From assembly GCA_902785355.1 (NCBI GenBank), contig CACZYF010000029.1, positions 1 through 33,470 on the forward strand: 33,470 nt of DNA, in the 5' to 3' direction. A program made the position numbers and the translations under genes. Shown piece by piece: positions 8,896 through 16,486 of the stretch. Position 1 is the first letter of the stretch. Every line of letters begins with the position of its first letter. The DNA is from an uncultured Ruminococcus sp. GTDB taxonomy: Bacteria > Bacillota > Clostridia > Oscillospirales > Acutalibacteraceae. The notes under the pieces are model-generated. The model was not told where the DNA came from and did not search any database. It saw only the letters and a list, made by a program, of their open reading frames with translations.

Positions 8896-10098
8896 TTATT
8901 CATCTATTGAAGGCATAACGTCGATTACCTCACCAAATAAATGATATTCATCATAATCTATAATTTCTATATTGGGGTACTTTTGATTGGTGGAAACAAG
9001 TAACACTCCGTTTTTGGTCTGTACGACTTTTTTGCAGTAACATACACCTTTATACCAAGCTATTCCCTTATGGGCGTTTGGAATCTCCTCACATTCTTTC
9101 ACTAATGCGATTGAACCATCACAAATATCTGGTTCCATACTATCTCCGGATATTTTTACTGCGAAAGAACAGTTTGGGTTATTAACCTCAAATTCATCTG
9201 AAATGAGATTGTTATCCAGATAGTCACCGTATCCTGCAGAAGCCGCCATTTTGTATAAAGAAACTTTAAAAGTCTTAGGACGTATTATTTCTACAGCTTT
9301 TCCCTCTTCTTGGTAAAGTGGATCACATAGAGCGGCCAAAGTATTATAGTGCGTTTCATCATGAAGTTTTATAAATTCGAGTAGATTTAGCAGAATATCA
9401 GGAAGTGCTACTATTGTATCAATATCATCCGAATTATCGTTGTCTGTAATAATTCTCAGATGAGAACGGTTATTCAGTAATCTTAATACCGCCCTACCTG
9501 CTGCAGTATTATTATCTTTTTCTATCTCGAGAACTTTATCAATCATAGTGCGGTTACCGCTGGGATATGGAAGTTTAAAAGTTAAAAATGCTTCTAATAA
9601 TCGACGAGCCATATTTGGGTATTGTAAATAGTCAGTCGTGTTTTTGGGCGGATCTTTTACGAAATCGTATATTTTTTTAAATAAATAAGCATATTCATCG
9701 TGAAATTGGTTGATGAGGCTGTCCTCGTTAACGAGCTGGGGAGCATTTTGAACACGTTTAATTGTATAGCGATTCGTATTATCTTTAAACATTAATGAAT
9801 AGTCTTTATAAAGAGAAAACTTGTGTGTGAAAACAAAGGTTTGACCTGCTAGGTCGGATTTCTCTTTTATATAACTGATTGCATTGTAATAGAAATTGGA
9901 ATCAAAACTTGAAATCGGATCATCTAAAACAATTATTGTATTATTAATGTCTGAATCTACGTCTAACAGAGAGTTAAAGAAGTATATTAGAGCGATGGCA
10001 TTTTCTTCTCCGGTGCTGAGGTTAGTAGCTCTTTTTCCGTTTCTGGTAATCTTGTATCCTAAATCTGTGTTCTCGAATACCAACTCTGATCGTCCCAT
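8896..10098 (-). CDS. RloC-like ATPase/nuclease, C-terminal part fused to an S24 peptidase domain
   Basis: This is the second half of a gene split by a -1 frame change. The frame is open back to 10242, and the ATG at 10098 lies inside conserved sequence without a ribosome site. Counting from that ATG: ABC signature NLSTGEENA (26-34), Walker B IIVLDDPISSFD (55-66), then a putative anticodon-nuclease triad R165-x3-E169 and H213, spaced much as in PrrC/RloC proteins. From about 275 to 400 it reads like the S24 half of a Firmicutes XRE/S24 repressor: possible Ala-Gly cleavage bond in ASAGYGDYLD (A288-G289), SGDSMEP with Ser320, and a lysine at 356 or 357 (CYCKKVV). S24 domains cleave themselves on RecA filaments or bind as dimers. 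Fusing one to an RloC-like protein could tie the nuclease to DNA damage or phage signals; that is my inference. Confidence 0.75.
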   Translation of the reverse strand: MGRSELVFENTDLGYKITRNGKRATNLSTGEENAIALIYFFNSLLDVDSDINNTIIVLDDPISSFDSNFYYNAISYIKEKSDLAGQTFVFTHKFSLYKDYSLMFKDNTNRYTIKRVQNAPQLVNEDSLINQFHDEYAYLFKKIYDFVKDPPKNTTDYLQYPNMARRLLEAFLTFKLPYPSGNRTMIDKVLEIEKDNNTAAGRAVLRLLNNRSHLRIITDNDNSDDIDTIVALPDILLNLLEFIKLHDETHYNTLAALCDPLYQEEGKAVEIIRPKTFKVSLYKMAASAGYGDYLDNNLISDEFEVNNPNCSFAVKISGDSMEPDICDGSIALVKECEEIPNAHKGIAWYKGVCYCKKVVQTKNGVLLVSTNQKYPNIEIIDYDEYHLFGEVIDVMPSIDE

Positions 10099-10211
10099 TA
10101 TGAACGCAATATCTTTGTTTATCTCATCAGCAGAAATTTGAGAATTTTTGATTTCTTGCTCCAGTTTTATGATACCTTGTGTCGAAGAAATGATACTATT
10201 ATTCAGTACGT

Positions 10212-10243
10212 CTATTTCTTTTCCCTTTTTTCTATTTCTTCTT
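10212..10243 (-). other. Frameshift site joining the two halves of the RloC-like gene
   Basis: The upstream frame stops at TAG 10214-10212; the downstream frame is closed by TGA at 10245-10243. The two frames overlap only here. The overlap holds a run of six A then three G (minus strand, 10231-10223) and shorter A runs. A -1 slip or a one-base loss in the run joins both frames into about 880 residues. Confidence 0.7.
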
Positions 10244-11546
10244 CAAATGTAATTATGCTGTCCGAAAAGTTGGAAAGGTAATGAATTTCAATTTTATGCT
10301 GAGCTTCACGGATGCTTTCTTGGAATCTTTCTGTTATTTCATTATGCTTTTTAATGATATCATTTATTTTATTGAAAACGGAATAGTCAAATGATAATTC
10401 ATTAACGCACATTGCAAATACGTTTAAATATGAAAGGTTTATTATATCACTTTTTTTGTTTTTTAGTATTTCAATAATCTGTAGTATTGCATTAATGTAT
10501 TTGTCACAAATCTCAATAGCGTTGGATTGAAGCAAAATGTACTCACCTTTCAGTTCAGGATAGAATAATGCACTATCAGGTAAGCTGGTTTTTGAAATTT
10601 CAAACTCGTTAATCTTATTATTCAGTAGATTGATAGTATTATCTATTCTGTCACAAAGGTCTTTGTAAGATTTATTAAAGTGTGCGCGTAATTGATCAAA
10701 TCGCTGATTAGATATCTGATTACCGCAAAATAGACAAATATTTGATTGGCGTTGTGCGTGGAGAGATAACCCCTGTTCAAGCCATTTGCTTTGTTCATAG
10801 TCATTTTTTAAAGAATCGATTGTTTTGTTGGTGGGAGTTTCGGATAGAATATCACTAACATACCCTTCAACAGTGGATTGAATGAAATCAGCACGAATAG
10901 TATTAATAGGTTCACGTTTTTCGGCATGTACAGAGGAGAGAACTCTTTTATATTCTTCTTCAGTTAAAGTTTGTTTATCTTTCAGCTTTTTAAATGAATC
11001 ATAGAACTTGTTTTTGTTATAGGAACTATTATAGCTTACAGTATCTTTGATAAGTTTTGCTTTTTCGGCTTTAAATTTTTCAAATTCACCCTTTTTGGCA
11101 GATAAATCGTTCTGTAAACTCTTTAACCGAGAACTTTGTTTTCTAACTTCTTCCTTTAGTTCTTTAACCTCAATTATTCTATCAGTTTGCTCTTTGCCTA
11201 CGGAAAAAATATGCTTTACATGATCAACTGCTGAAATATTATCTCGTATATAATTATGGTGAAAAACGCAAATTCTATAAGGAATGGTTTCTAACTGATT
11301 CTTATTGATTGGTTTGAATTCATGACTATCAGTGTCTTCAAATAATAACGAAAAACGAATCTCGTCACTTAATGCTGTTTGGTCCACAAGTGCTTTGAGA
11401 AAATCACATAGAGTAGTTTTTCCGCTTCCGTTCCATCCATAGATAATGTTGTTCTCCGCAAAAAGCTTGCAATTGCTCTCATCCCATTTAAATCTCTGAA
11501 AAAAACGGTATCCATTTAACTCCTTTATTTTGCGTAGTTGATACAT
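10212..11546 (-). CDS. RloC/PrrC-like ABC ATPase, N-terminal part with zinc hook
   Basis: This 444-residue half starts at an ATG behind TAGGAGGATAATA. It has an ABC-type P-loop GWNGSGKTT (37-45), then long charged helices typical of coiled coils. A zinc-hook-like CLFCGN (C271, C274) sits between the two coiled-coil arms. The returning arm runs to the TAG at 10212. This is the AAA_13/RloC arrangement, in which an SMC-like ATPase controls an anticodon nuclease that shuts down translation during phage attack. The signature and Walker B needed for ATPase function are in the shifted frame, so this half alone should not work. The gene starts about 20 bp behind the terminator-like hairpin of tRNA-Pro and has no clear promoter of its own. 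Whether the shift is real, programmed or a sequencing error is open. Confidence 0.8.
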   Translation of the reverse strand: MYQLRKIKELNGYRFFQRFKWDESNCKLFAENNIIYGWNGSGKTTLCDFLKALVDQTALSDEIRFSLLFEDTDSHEFKPINKNQLETIPYRICVFHHNYIRDNISAVDHVKHIFSVGKEQTDRIIEVKELKEEVRKQSSRLKSLQNDLSAKKGEFEKFKAEKAKLIKDTVSYNSSYNKNKFYDSFKKLKDKQTLTEEEYKRVLSSVHAEKREPINTIRADFIQSTVEGYVSDILSETPTNKTIDSLKNDYEQSKWLEQGLSLHAQRQSNICLFCGNQISNQRFDQLRAHFNKSYKDLCDRIDNTINLLNNKINEFEISKTSLPDSALFYPELKGEYILLQSNAIEICDKYINAILQIIEILKNKKSDIINLSYLNVFAMCVNELSFDYSVFNKINDIIKKHNEITERFQESIREAQHKIEIHYLSNFSDSIITFEEEIEKREKK

Positions 11547-11570
11547 TATTATCCTCCTATAAGCTTAAAA

Positions 11571-11600
11571 ACAGCCGCAGGAAATAAACCCTGCGGCTGT
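11571..11600 (-). terminator. Terminator-like hairpin behind tRNA-Pro
   Basis: An 11 bp stem (ACAGCCGCAGG with CCTGCGGCTGT) is followed on the minus strand by TTTTAAG. It lies 24 bp after the tRNA 3' end and about 14 bp before the ribosome site of the RloC-like gene, so it separates tRNA transcription from that gene. Confidence 0.75.
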
Positions 11601-11623
11601 TTGTGTGCGGTCATAGCCGCATT

Positions 11624-11699
11624 TGGTCGGAGTGAAGGGATTTGAACCCCCGACATCCTGCTCCCAAAGCAGGCGCGCTACCAACTGCGCTACACCCCG
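11624..11699 (-). tRNA. tRNA-Pro (anticodon UGG)
   Basis: This is a 76-base cloverleaf with encoded CCA. The acceptor stem is CGGGGTG/CACTCCG (one G-T pair), the anticodon arm CCTGCTTTGGGAGCAGG has TGG in the loop, and the T arm contains GTTCAAAT. Its 5' 39 bases are repeated exactly at 11838-11876. It marks the right end of the left accessory region. Confidence 0.95.
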
Positions 11700-11723
11700 A
11701 AATTTTTATGAAACTGTTCTGTT

Positions 11724-11743
11724 TGTGGTCATCGTTGTGGTCA
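11724..11743. repeat. TGTGGTCA direct repeat pair, 12 bp apart, beside tRNA-Pro
   Basis: TGTGGTCA occurs at 11724-11731 and 11736-11743, in the 138 bp between the intact tRNA-Pro and its 5' copy. Closely spaced short repeats beside an attachment site resemble integrase arm-binding sites. The rest of 11700-11837 shows no gene. Confidence 0.4.
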
Positions 11744-11837
11744 AGCGAAGTTTTGCCGAACTTGAACTCTTGAAAGAACCCACTGTTTAAGCGAATATTC
11801 GGAGCCGTTCGGCGGAAAAGTCGGTAAAAGCTCCTTA

Positions 11838-11876
11838 CTCCCAAAGCAGGCGCGCTACCAACTGCGCTACACCCCG
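11838..11876 (-). pseudogene. Truncated tRNA-Pro (5' half only)
   Basis: An exact 39-base copy of tRNA-Pro runs from its first base through the anticodon loop and ends in GGGAG; after that the sequence is unrelated. It cannot fold into a tRNA. It is the first thing transcribed from the tRNA promoter at 11958-11986, which marks it as the original 5' half cut by recombination in the anticodon loop. Confidence 0.85.
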
Positions 11877-11957
11877 GTATTCTGTTTTATATATTTCGGA
11901 CAAACGGCGGCGGTGCGTAATGGCGCACATCGCTGCTCGGACTCGGTGAACATGACT

Positions 11958-11986
11958 ATTATAACCGAAGAAAAAAATATTGTCAA
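11958..11986 (-). promoter_or_regulatory. Consensus sigma-A promoter of tRNA-Pro
   Basis: On the minus strand there is a perfect TTGACA, 17 bp, and a perfect TATAAT. It faces the truncated tRNA, then the intact tRNA-Pro, then the RloC-like gene. Confidence 0.85.
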
Positions 11987-12000
11987 CACGAAAAAACCTA

Positions 12001-12029
12001 TTGTCTTTTGTCAAAAAAAGGGATATAAT
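12001..12029 (+). promoter_or_regulatory. Promoter of the membrane protein at 12150
   Basis: TTGTCT and TATAAT are 17 bp apart, about 120 bp before the start codon. It stands back-to-back with the tRNA-Pro promoter. Confidence 0.6.
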
Positions 12030-12149
12030 ACTTTTTGCAATAAGCTGAGGGGCTTGTTGAAGCGGGCTGCAAGCGGTATCAGAGCCGTTTGGACTGCGTA
12101 GATCGCCGGTAGGAGTATCGGTGGGGATTACATGCAGAGGAGGGTATAT

Positions 12150-13346
12150 ATGCGCGTGCGTTGGCTGAGGCTTGCGGCGATTATTTGTGCTGTCGTCGTA
12201 GCGATCTGCTGTTTTGTGCTGCCTGCGGCGGCGTTGGACGCAACCTATACCTTCAGCGATTTCGGCATGTCGGTCAAGTTCCCGAAGGAGTTCAACGTCA
12301 TTACCCGCGATACCAACCGTACCGATCCTGTTTTTGAGGCGACGGGTCTGGATTATGACCAGACTATGACGGCGTTCCATGCGGCGAGTATTTACCTGCG
12401 TGCTTACGAACCCGAGAATACATACCAGATCAGTCTGACTGTAACGAAGAACGAGAGCAGTGAGGCAGTCAACAACTATGCCGACCTTAACGCGGCGCAG
12501 CGCAAGTCGATCTCCGACGCGCTGGCGGCTGACGAGAGCGTGAGTTCCGCAGTGGAGGTCAAGCATAATAACATCATCTTCATCGATTCGGAGCGTGAGC
12601 TCAAGTCGGGCGACGACAGCGTTTATCTGAACCAGAGCAATACCATCGTCAACGGACTGCAGATCGACCTTGTCCTGCAGAAGGAGAAGGAACCGATCAC
12701 GACGGATGAGGCGAAGGTTCTGGCGGCTGCGGCGAATTCGCTGAGCTTCGACAACATCAAGCGTTCCGAGTCCGGACCTAAGTTCGACTGGTGGCGGCTG
12801 CTGCTGTGGGTAGGGCTTTTGGTCGTGATTTCCGTAGCGGTCTCGATCCTTTACAAGCGCCGCAACGACGCGCAGAAGCGCAAGATGGAGGAGCGCAGGC
12901 GCAGACATGCCGCGTCATCCGGCATGACCTTCGGTAAGATCGACGCGGATGAGAGCGCCGAGCCTGAGGAAGCGTGGCAGATGTCCTTTGAGGAATCGCT
13001 CGGCTATCGTGACGACGAGGAATTTACCTCGCGCGCGGCGGCTGACGAGATGGCGGGCTACGACATCAAGGTGCGCGACCGCGATCCCAACAAGGGCGTG
13101 GCGTTCTTTGAGGACGGAGGCGACGGCATCGACGACGGTTCCGATTACTTCGATACCTACTTCAAGGAGCCTACCGAGGAGCGTACCGCCATGCAGCGCA
13201 TGGCGAGCACGGTGAACGCTTATTCGCAGATCGCCGTGAACCATACCGGCGACTTCTTCAAGAACCTGTTCAAGAAGCTGAAGAAGTGGTTCAAGAAGCT
13301 GTTCGGTAAGATCAGGAAGCTTTTCGGCGGCGGTAAAAAGAAATAA
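12150..13346 (+). CDS. Membrane-anchored protein of unknown function
   Basis: I do not recognise the family. The 398-residue product has a signal peptide (MRVRWLRL, then a hydrophobic core to about PAAALDA). An exported domain of about 190 residues follows (TYTFSDFGMSVKFPKEFNV...), which looks like a soluble beta-rich lipoprotein or PsbP-like fold. One membrane segment lies near 220-238 (LLLWVGLLVVISVAVSILY). The cytoplasmic tail is highly charged, with an acidic stretch and a very lysine-rich end (repeated LFKKLKKWFKKLFGK-like helices). The start at 12150 was chosen for GAGGAGGG just before it; the ATG at 12132 includes that site in its coding sequence. It is a single-gene unit with its own promoter and terminator. 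Confidence 0.75.
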   Translation: MRVRWLRLAAIICAVVVAICCFVLPAAALDATYTFSDFGMSVKFPKEFNVITRDTNRTDPVFEATGLDYDQTMTAFHAASIYLRAYEPENTYQISLTVTKNESSEAVNNYADLNAAQRKSISDALAADESVSSAVEVKHNNIIFIDSERELKSGDDSVYLNQSNTIVNGLQIDLVLQKEKEPITTDEAKVLAAAANSLSFDNIKRSESGPKFDWWRLLLWVGLLVVISVAVSILYKRRNDAQKRKMEERRRRHAASSGMTFGKIDADESAEPEEAWQMSFEESLGYRDDEEFTSRAAADEMAGYDIKVRDRDPNKGVAFFEDGGDGIDDGSDYFDTYFKEPTEERTAMQRMASTVNAYSQIAVNHTGDFFKNLFKKLKKWFKKLFGKIRKLFGGGKKK

Positions 13347-13351
13347 TGACG

Positions 13352-13380
13352 GCGGACGGGTCAGCTCGTCCGCTTTTTTT
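13352..13380 (+). terminator. Rho-independent terminator
   Basis: GCGGACG pairs with CGTCCGC over an 8-base loop and is followed by seven T. It lies 6 bp after the stop of the membrane protein gene. Confidence 0.9.
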
Positions 13381-13392
13381 ATCATAAGAATA

Positions 13393-13421
13393 TTGTTTCG
13401 TTTGAAATACTGTGTTATAAT
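13393..13421 (+). promoter_or_regulatory. Promoter of the methyltransferase/acetyltransferase unit
   Basis: TTGTTT and TATAAT are 17 bp apart, ending about 30 bp before the ATG at 13453. Confidence 0.6.
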
Positions 13422-13452
13422 CAGCGAAAAGTCGAACAGAGGAGGCGACGGA

Positions 13453-14241
13453 ATGAAGATAAACGGCATCGATCGGGAGCGTGATTTCGATTTCGGCAGG
13501 GTTTCCGCCGATTACGCGACGTTTCGCGATATCTACCCGCAGAGCATGTACGATAAGCTCGTCATGCTGGGGATCGGCAGAGAGGGTCAGCAGATCCTCG
13601 ACCTCGGCAGCGGCACGGCTGTTCTGCCCGTCCGCCTCAGCCGCACGGGAGCGATCTTTACCGCGACGGATATCTCCGCCGAACAGGTGAAGGTCGGCGA
13701 ACGGCGGGTAAGGGAGCGGGGGATCGATAACATCCGTTTCAAGGTCTGCGCTGCTGAGGATACGGGTTTTGCCGACAACAGCTTCGACGTCGTGACGGCG
13801 GTGCAGTGCTTTCAGTATTTCGACGCGGAGAAGGCGGCTCGGGAGATCAGGCGTGTGTTAAGACCCGACGGGCACTTCTGCAAGATCTTCATGGACTGGC
13901 TGCCCTATGAGGATGAGGTCATCGCCGAAATGGAGCGGCTCGTCCTGTCGTATAATCCCGCATGGAACGGCGGCGGTTTCAAGACCTACGATTACAGCTA
14001 TCCTGCATGGGCGCAGGGACGCTTCGAGATCGAGACCATCCATTCCTACAACGCGATGCTTGAGTTTACCAAGGAAGGGTGGCTCGGCAGAATCAAAACC
14101 TGCCGCGGCGTCGGCGCAAGCCTTCCCGAGGACAGAATACGGGCGTTCGAGCACGAATACCGCTCGATGCTCGAGAAGTACGGCGAGCCCCTGCGACTGA
14201 AGCACCAAATCCACATCGAGCTCTATCGGGTGCTCAAATAA
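13453..14241 (+). CDS. Class I SAM-dependent methyltransferase
   Basis: This 262-residue soluble enzyme has a Rossmann-type SAM site: motif I ILDLGSGTAVLP near residue 47, acidic TATDIS after strand 2, and FDVVTAVQCFQYF with VLRPDGHF as in the UbiE/Methyltransf_11 group. The substrate cannot be told; a small molecule is usual for this group. The ATG at 13453 follows AGAGGAGG; an upstream in-frame ATG at 13393 lies on the promoter and is not used. The stop is 24 bp before the GNAT-ASCH gene and no terminator lies between, so the two are probably co-transcribed. Confidence 0.85.
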   Translation: MKINGIDRERDFDFGRVSADYATFRDIYPQSMYDKLVMLGIGREGQQILDLGSGTAVLPVRLSRTGAIFTATDISAEQVKVGERRVRERGIDNIRFKVCAAEDTGFADNSFDVVTAVQCFQYFDAEKAAREIRRVLRPDGHFCKIFMDWLPYEDEVIAEMERLVLSYNPAWNGGGFKTYDYSYPAWAQGRFEIETIHSYNAMLEFTKEGWLGRIKTCRGVGASLPEDRIRAFEHEYRSMLEKYGEPLRLKHQIHIELYRVLK

Positions 14242-14265
14242 TGATTGACGGAAAGGACTGATACG

Positions 14266-15177
14266 ATGAATCATCTCGGAACAAAGACCTTGGAGACCGA
14301 AAGGCTGATTTTAAGAAAGACGCTCGAGACCGATTATAAGCCGATGTTCCGTAACTGGGCGAACGACGAGCGGGTGACGCGCTACCTGACATGGGCGCCG
14401 TACGAGAGCGCCGAACAGCTGAAAACGACCTATCACCGGTATCTGCTCGACAGTCAGGAGAAAGCGGATTTTTACGACTGGAAGATCGTGTGGAAAGAAA
14501 CGGGCGAGCCCATCGGGTCGATCGGCGCCGTCAGCCTGAGGGAGAATATCTCAGAGGTCGAGATCGGCTATTGTCTCGGCTTTGCGTGGTGGCACAAGGG
14601 GATCATGACCGAGGCGTTCTCCCGGGTGATCCGATTCCTCTTTGATGAAGTCGGCGTGAATCGCATCACAGCCACGCACGACCCGCGTAATCCTCATTCG
14701 GGAGACGTGATGAAGAAATGCGGCCTTCAATACGAGGGCACGTCCCGTCAGGCGGGGCGGAACATGCAGGGAATCTGCGACGTAGCCCGCTACGCGATCC
14801 TTAAGGAGGATTACGGGAAGGATGACAGCATGAAGCATGCGATGAAGCTGCATCCCGAGCCCTTTTCCATGATACGCAGCGGTCAAAAGACGATAGAGCT
14901 GCGGCTGAATGATGAAAAGCGGCGGGACATCAAGGTGGGCGATCGGATCGAGTTTACGCAGACCGAAACGGGAGAAAAGCTTTCGGCTGAGGTCGTCAGG
15001 CTGCATCGTTTCGATTCATTCGCCGAATTGTACCGCGCATTACCGCTACTGAAATGCGGCTATACTGATCGGGATATCGCCGACGCGAAGCCGGAGGATA
15101 TGGAGCTGTATTATTCACCTGCGCAACAGGCAAAATACGGTGTGCTCGGCATCGAGATCAAAACATTAGCGATATAA
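14266..15177 (+). CDS. GNAT N-acetyltransferase fused to an ASCH domain
   Basis: The 303-residue protein has two parts. Residues 1 to about 178 are a RimJ/RimL-type GNAT acetyltransferase (TLETERLILRK, GSIGAVSL, VEIGYCLGFAWWHKGIMTEA with the acetyl-CoA loop, NRITATHDPRNPHS). From about 185 on there is an ASCH (PUA-like) domain: MKLHPEPFSMIRSGQKTIELRLNDEKRR and VGDRIEFTQ. ASCH domains bind RNA or hydrolyse N4-acetylcytidine in the YqfB group, so a nucleic-acid or modified-base substrate is possible. ATG 14266 was chosen because GGAAAGGA precedes it. A GAAGGA-ATG pair at 14817-14832 falls exactly at the domain border, so this may be a young fusion of two once separate genes. Confidence 0.85.
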   Translation: MNHLGTKTLETERLILRKTLETDYKPMFRNWANDERVTRYLTWAPYESAEQLKTTYHRYLLDSQEKADFYDWKIVWKETGEPIGSIGAVSLRENISEVEIGYCLGFAWWHKGIMTEAFSRVIRFLFDEVGVNRITATHDPRNPHSGDVMKKCGLQYEGTSRQAGRNMQGICDVARYAILKEDYGKDDSMKHAMKLHPEPFSMIRSGQKTIELRLNDEKRRDIKVGDRIEFTQTETGEKLSAEVVRLHRFDSFAELYRALPLLKCGYTDRDIADAKPEDMELYYSPAQQAKYGVLGIEIKTLAI

Positions 15178-15218
15178 AAAGCGGCGTTCCGGAGTATGAC
15201 CCCGGAACGTCGCTTTTA
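15176..15218. terminator. Bidirectional terminator between convergent units
   Basis: AAAAAGCGGCGTTCCGG pairs with CCGGAACGTCGCTTTT with one mismatch. A and T runs lie on the two sides, so it can stop both the GNAT-ASCH gene and the threonine synthase-like gene. Confidence 0.85.
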
Positions 15219-15256
15219 TATACCAAAAGGCAGACTTATTTCATGTGGATTTAGTA

Positions 15257-16483
15257 TTAAAATAGACCGAATTTGCTTTCAAACTCGCTCAGGTCGTTTT
15301 TGCAGTGTACGGGCTCGCCGACGGACTTGATCGCCGAGTCGATATCCTTGAGACCGTTGCCGGTGACGATGGATACGATCGTCGCGTCCTTCGGCAGCCT
15401 GCCTTCGCGGCTGAGCTTCAACAGCCCCGCCGTCGCGGTAACGCCCGCAGGCTCGCCGAACACGCCGGTCTTCTTCGCCAGATACCGCTGGGCGGCGCGG
15501 ATCTCGTCGTCGCTGACATTCACGCAGATACCGTCGCTGTCCTTGATGGCGTTGATCGCCTTATCGGGATTGCGCGGCACGCCTACGGCGATGCTGTCTG
15601 CGTAGGTGTTCTCCTCCTGCGGCTGCCACGGCTCTCCGCTCATGACGGCGGTGTTGATCGGGCAGCAGCCCTCCGCCTGTACGCTGATGATGCGCGGGAG
15701 CTTGTCGATGAGTCCGACCATGTACATGTCGTACAGCCCCTTGTACACACCCGCCACGGTACAGCCGTCGCCGACGGATACCGCGACGTAGTCGGGCGCG
15801 ATAAAGTCGAGCTGTTCGCATATCTCGTGCGCGACGGTCTTTTTGCCCTCGCCGAGATAGGGGTTGATGGCGGCGTTGCGGTTGTACCAGCCGTACTTGT
15901 CGATCGCCGCCTTTGATAGCTCAAAGGTCTCCTCGTAGCTGCCGTCAACGGCGGTGAGGTTCGCGCCGAACATCATGAGCTGGGCGATCTTACCCTTCGG
16001 CGCTCTTGCGGGGACGAAGATATAGGTTTTCAGCCCCGCCTTGGCGGCGTTGCCCGCGAGGGAAGAGGCGGCGTTGCCGGTGGAGGAGCAGGCGATGGTG
16101 TCATAGCCCGCCTCGATCGCCTTGGTGACCGCCATCGCCGAGGCGCGATCCTTGAGGGACGCGGTGGGATTCACGCCGTCGTCCTTGATGTACAGCTTCC
16201 CGATGCCGAGATCGGCGGCGACAGCGGGTGCCTCATACAGCGGCGACATCCCGACCCTCAGCCCCGCCGGCTCGGTTTCCTCCTCGATCGGCAGCAGCTC
16301 GCGGTAGCGCCACATGGTAGACTCGGTGCGTTTTTTCAGCACTTCTTTATTGAGCTTTGTTTTGATATATTCGTAGTCGTAGATCACGTCGAGGATACCG
16401 CCGCATTCACAGGCGGTGATATCCGGCTTTGCGGGGTACTCGCGCCCGCATTTGACGCATCTGCAGTTGATGACGTTTTTCAT
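15257..16483 (-). CDS. thrC: Threonine synthase-like PLP enzyme
   Basis: The 408-residue protein starts with a zinc ribbon (CRCVKCG...CECGG), common in archaeal-type threonine synthases. It continues with a fold-type II PLP domain: the PLP lysine in NPTASLKDRAS, phosphate loop CSSTGNAASS, and a glycine-rich GDGCTVAGVYKG. The textbook reaction converts O-phosphohomoserine to threonine. Its start lies 3 bp after the stop of ygeY, so the two share a transcript. That context hints at a role in degrading an amino acid, for instance as an ammonia-lyase-like enzyme standing in for YgeX. The family is certain; the in vivo substrate is not. Confidence 0.85.
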   Translation of the reverse strand: MKNVINCRCVKCGREYPAKPDITACECGGILDVIYDYEYIKTKLNKEVLKKRTESTMWRYRELLPIEEETEPAGLRVGMSPLYEAPAVAADLGIGKLYIKDDGVNPTASLKDRASAMAVTKAIEAGYDTIACSSTGNAASSLAGNAAKAGLKTYIFVPARAPKGKIAQLMMFGANLTAVDGSYEETFELSKAAIDKYGWYNRNAAINPYLGEGKKTVAHEICEQLDFIAPDYVAVSVGDGCTVAGVYKGLYDMYMVGLIDKLPRIISVQAEGCCPINTAVMSGEPWQPQEENTYADSIAVGVPRNPDKAINAIKDSDGICVNVSDDEIRAAQRYLAKKTGVFGEPAGVTATAGLLKLSREGRLPKDATIVSIVTGNGLKDIDSAIKSVGEPVHCKNDLSEFESKFGLF

Positions 16484-16486
16484 GGC

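Noticed and set aside
10212-10243. Classical programmed -1 frameshift of the dnaX kind
   Set aside because: The A6G run is not in the A-AAA-AAG codon phase and no clear downstream pairing element was seen. Kept only as one of three options.
11611-11844. Small minus-strand frame over tRNA-Pro and the 138 bp spacer
   Set aside because: Half of it is translated tRNA sequence. It has no ribosome site, and the rest has no known relatives that I can name.
11835-12908. Long minus-strand reading frame over the tRNA-Pro copy and the membrane protein gene
   Set aside because: It runs through the tRNA fragment and two promoters and is antisense to a gene with signal peptide, ribosome site and terminator. 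Its composition is arginine-rich and family-less.
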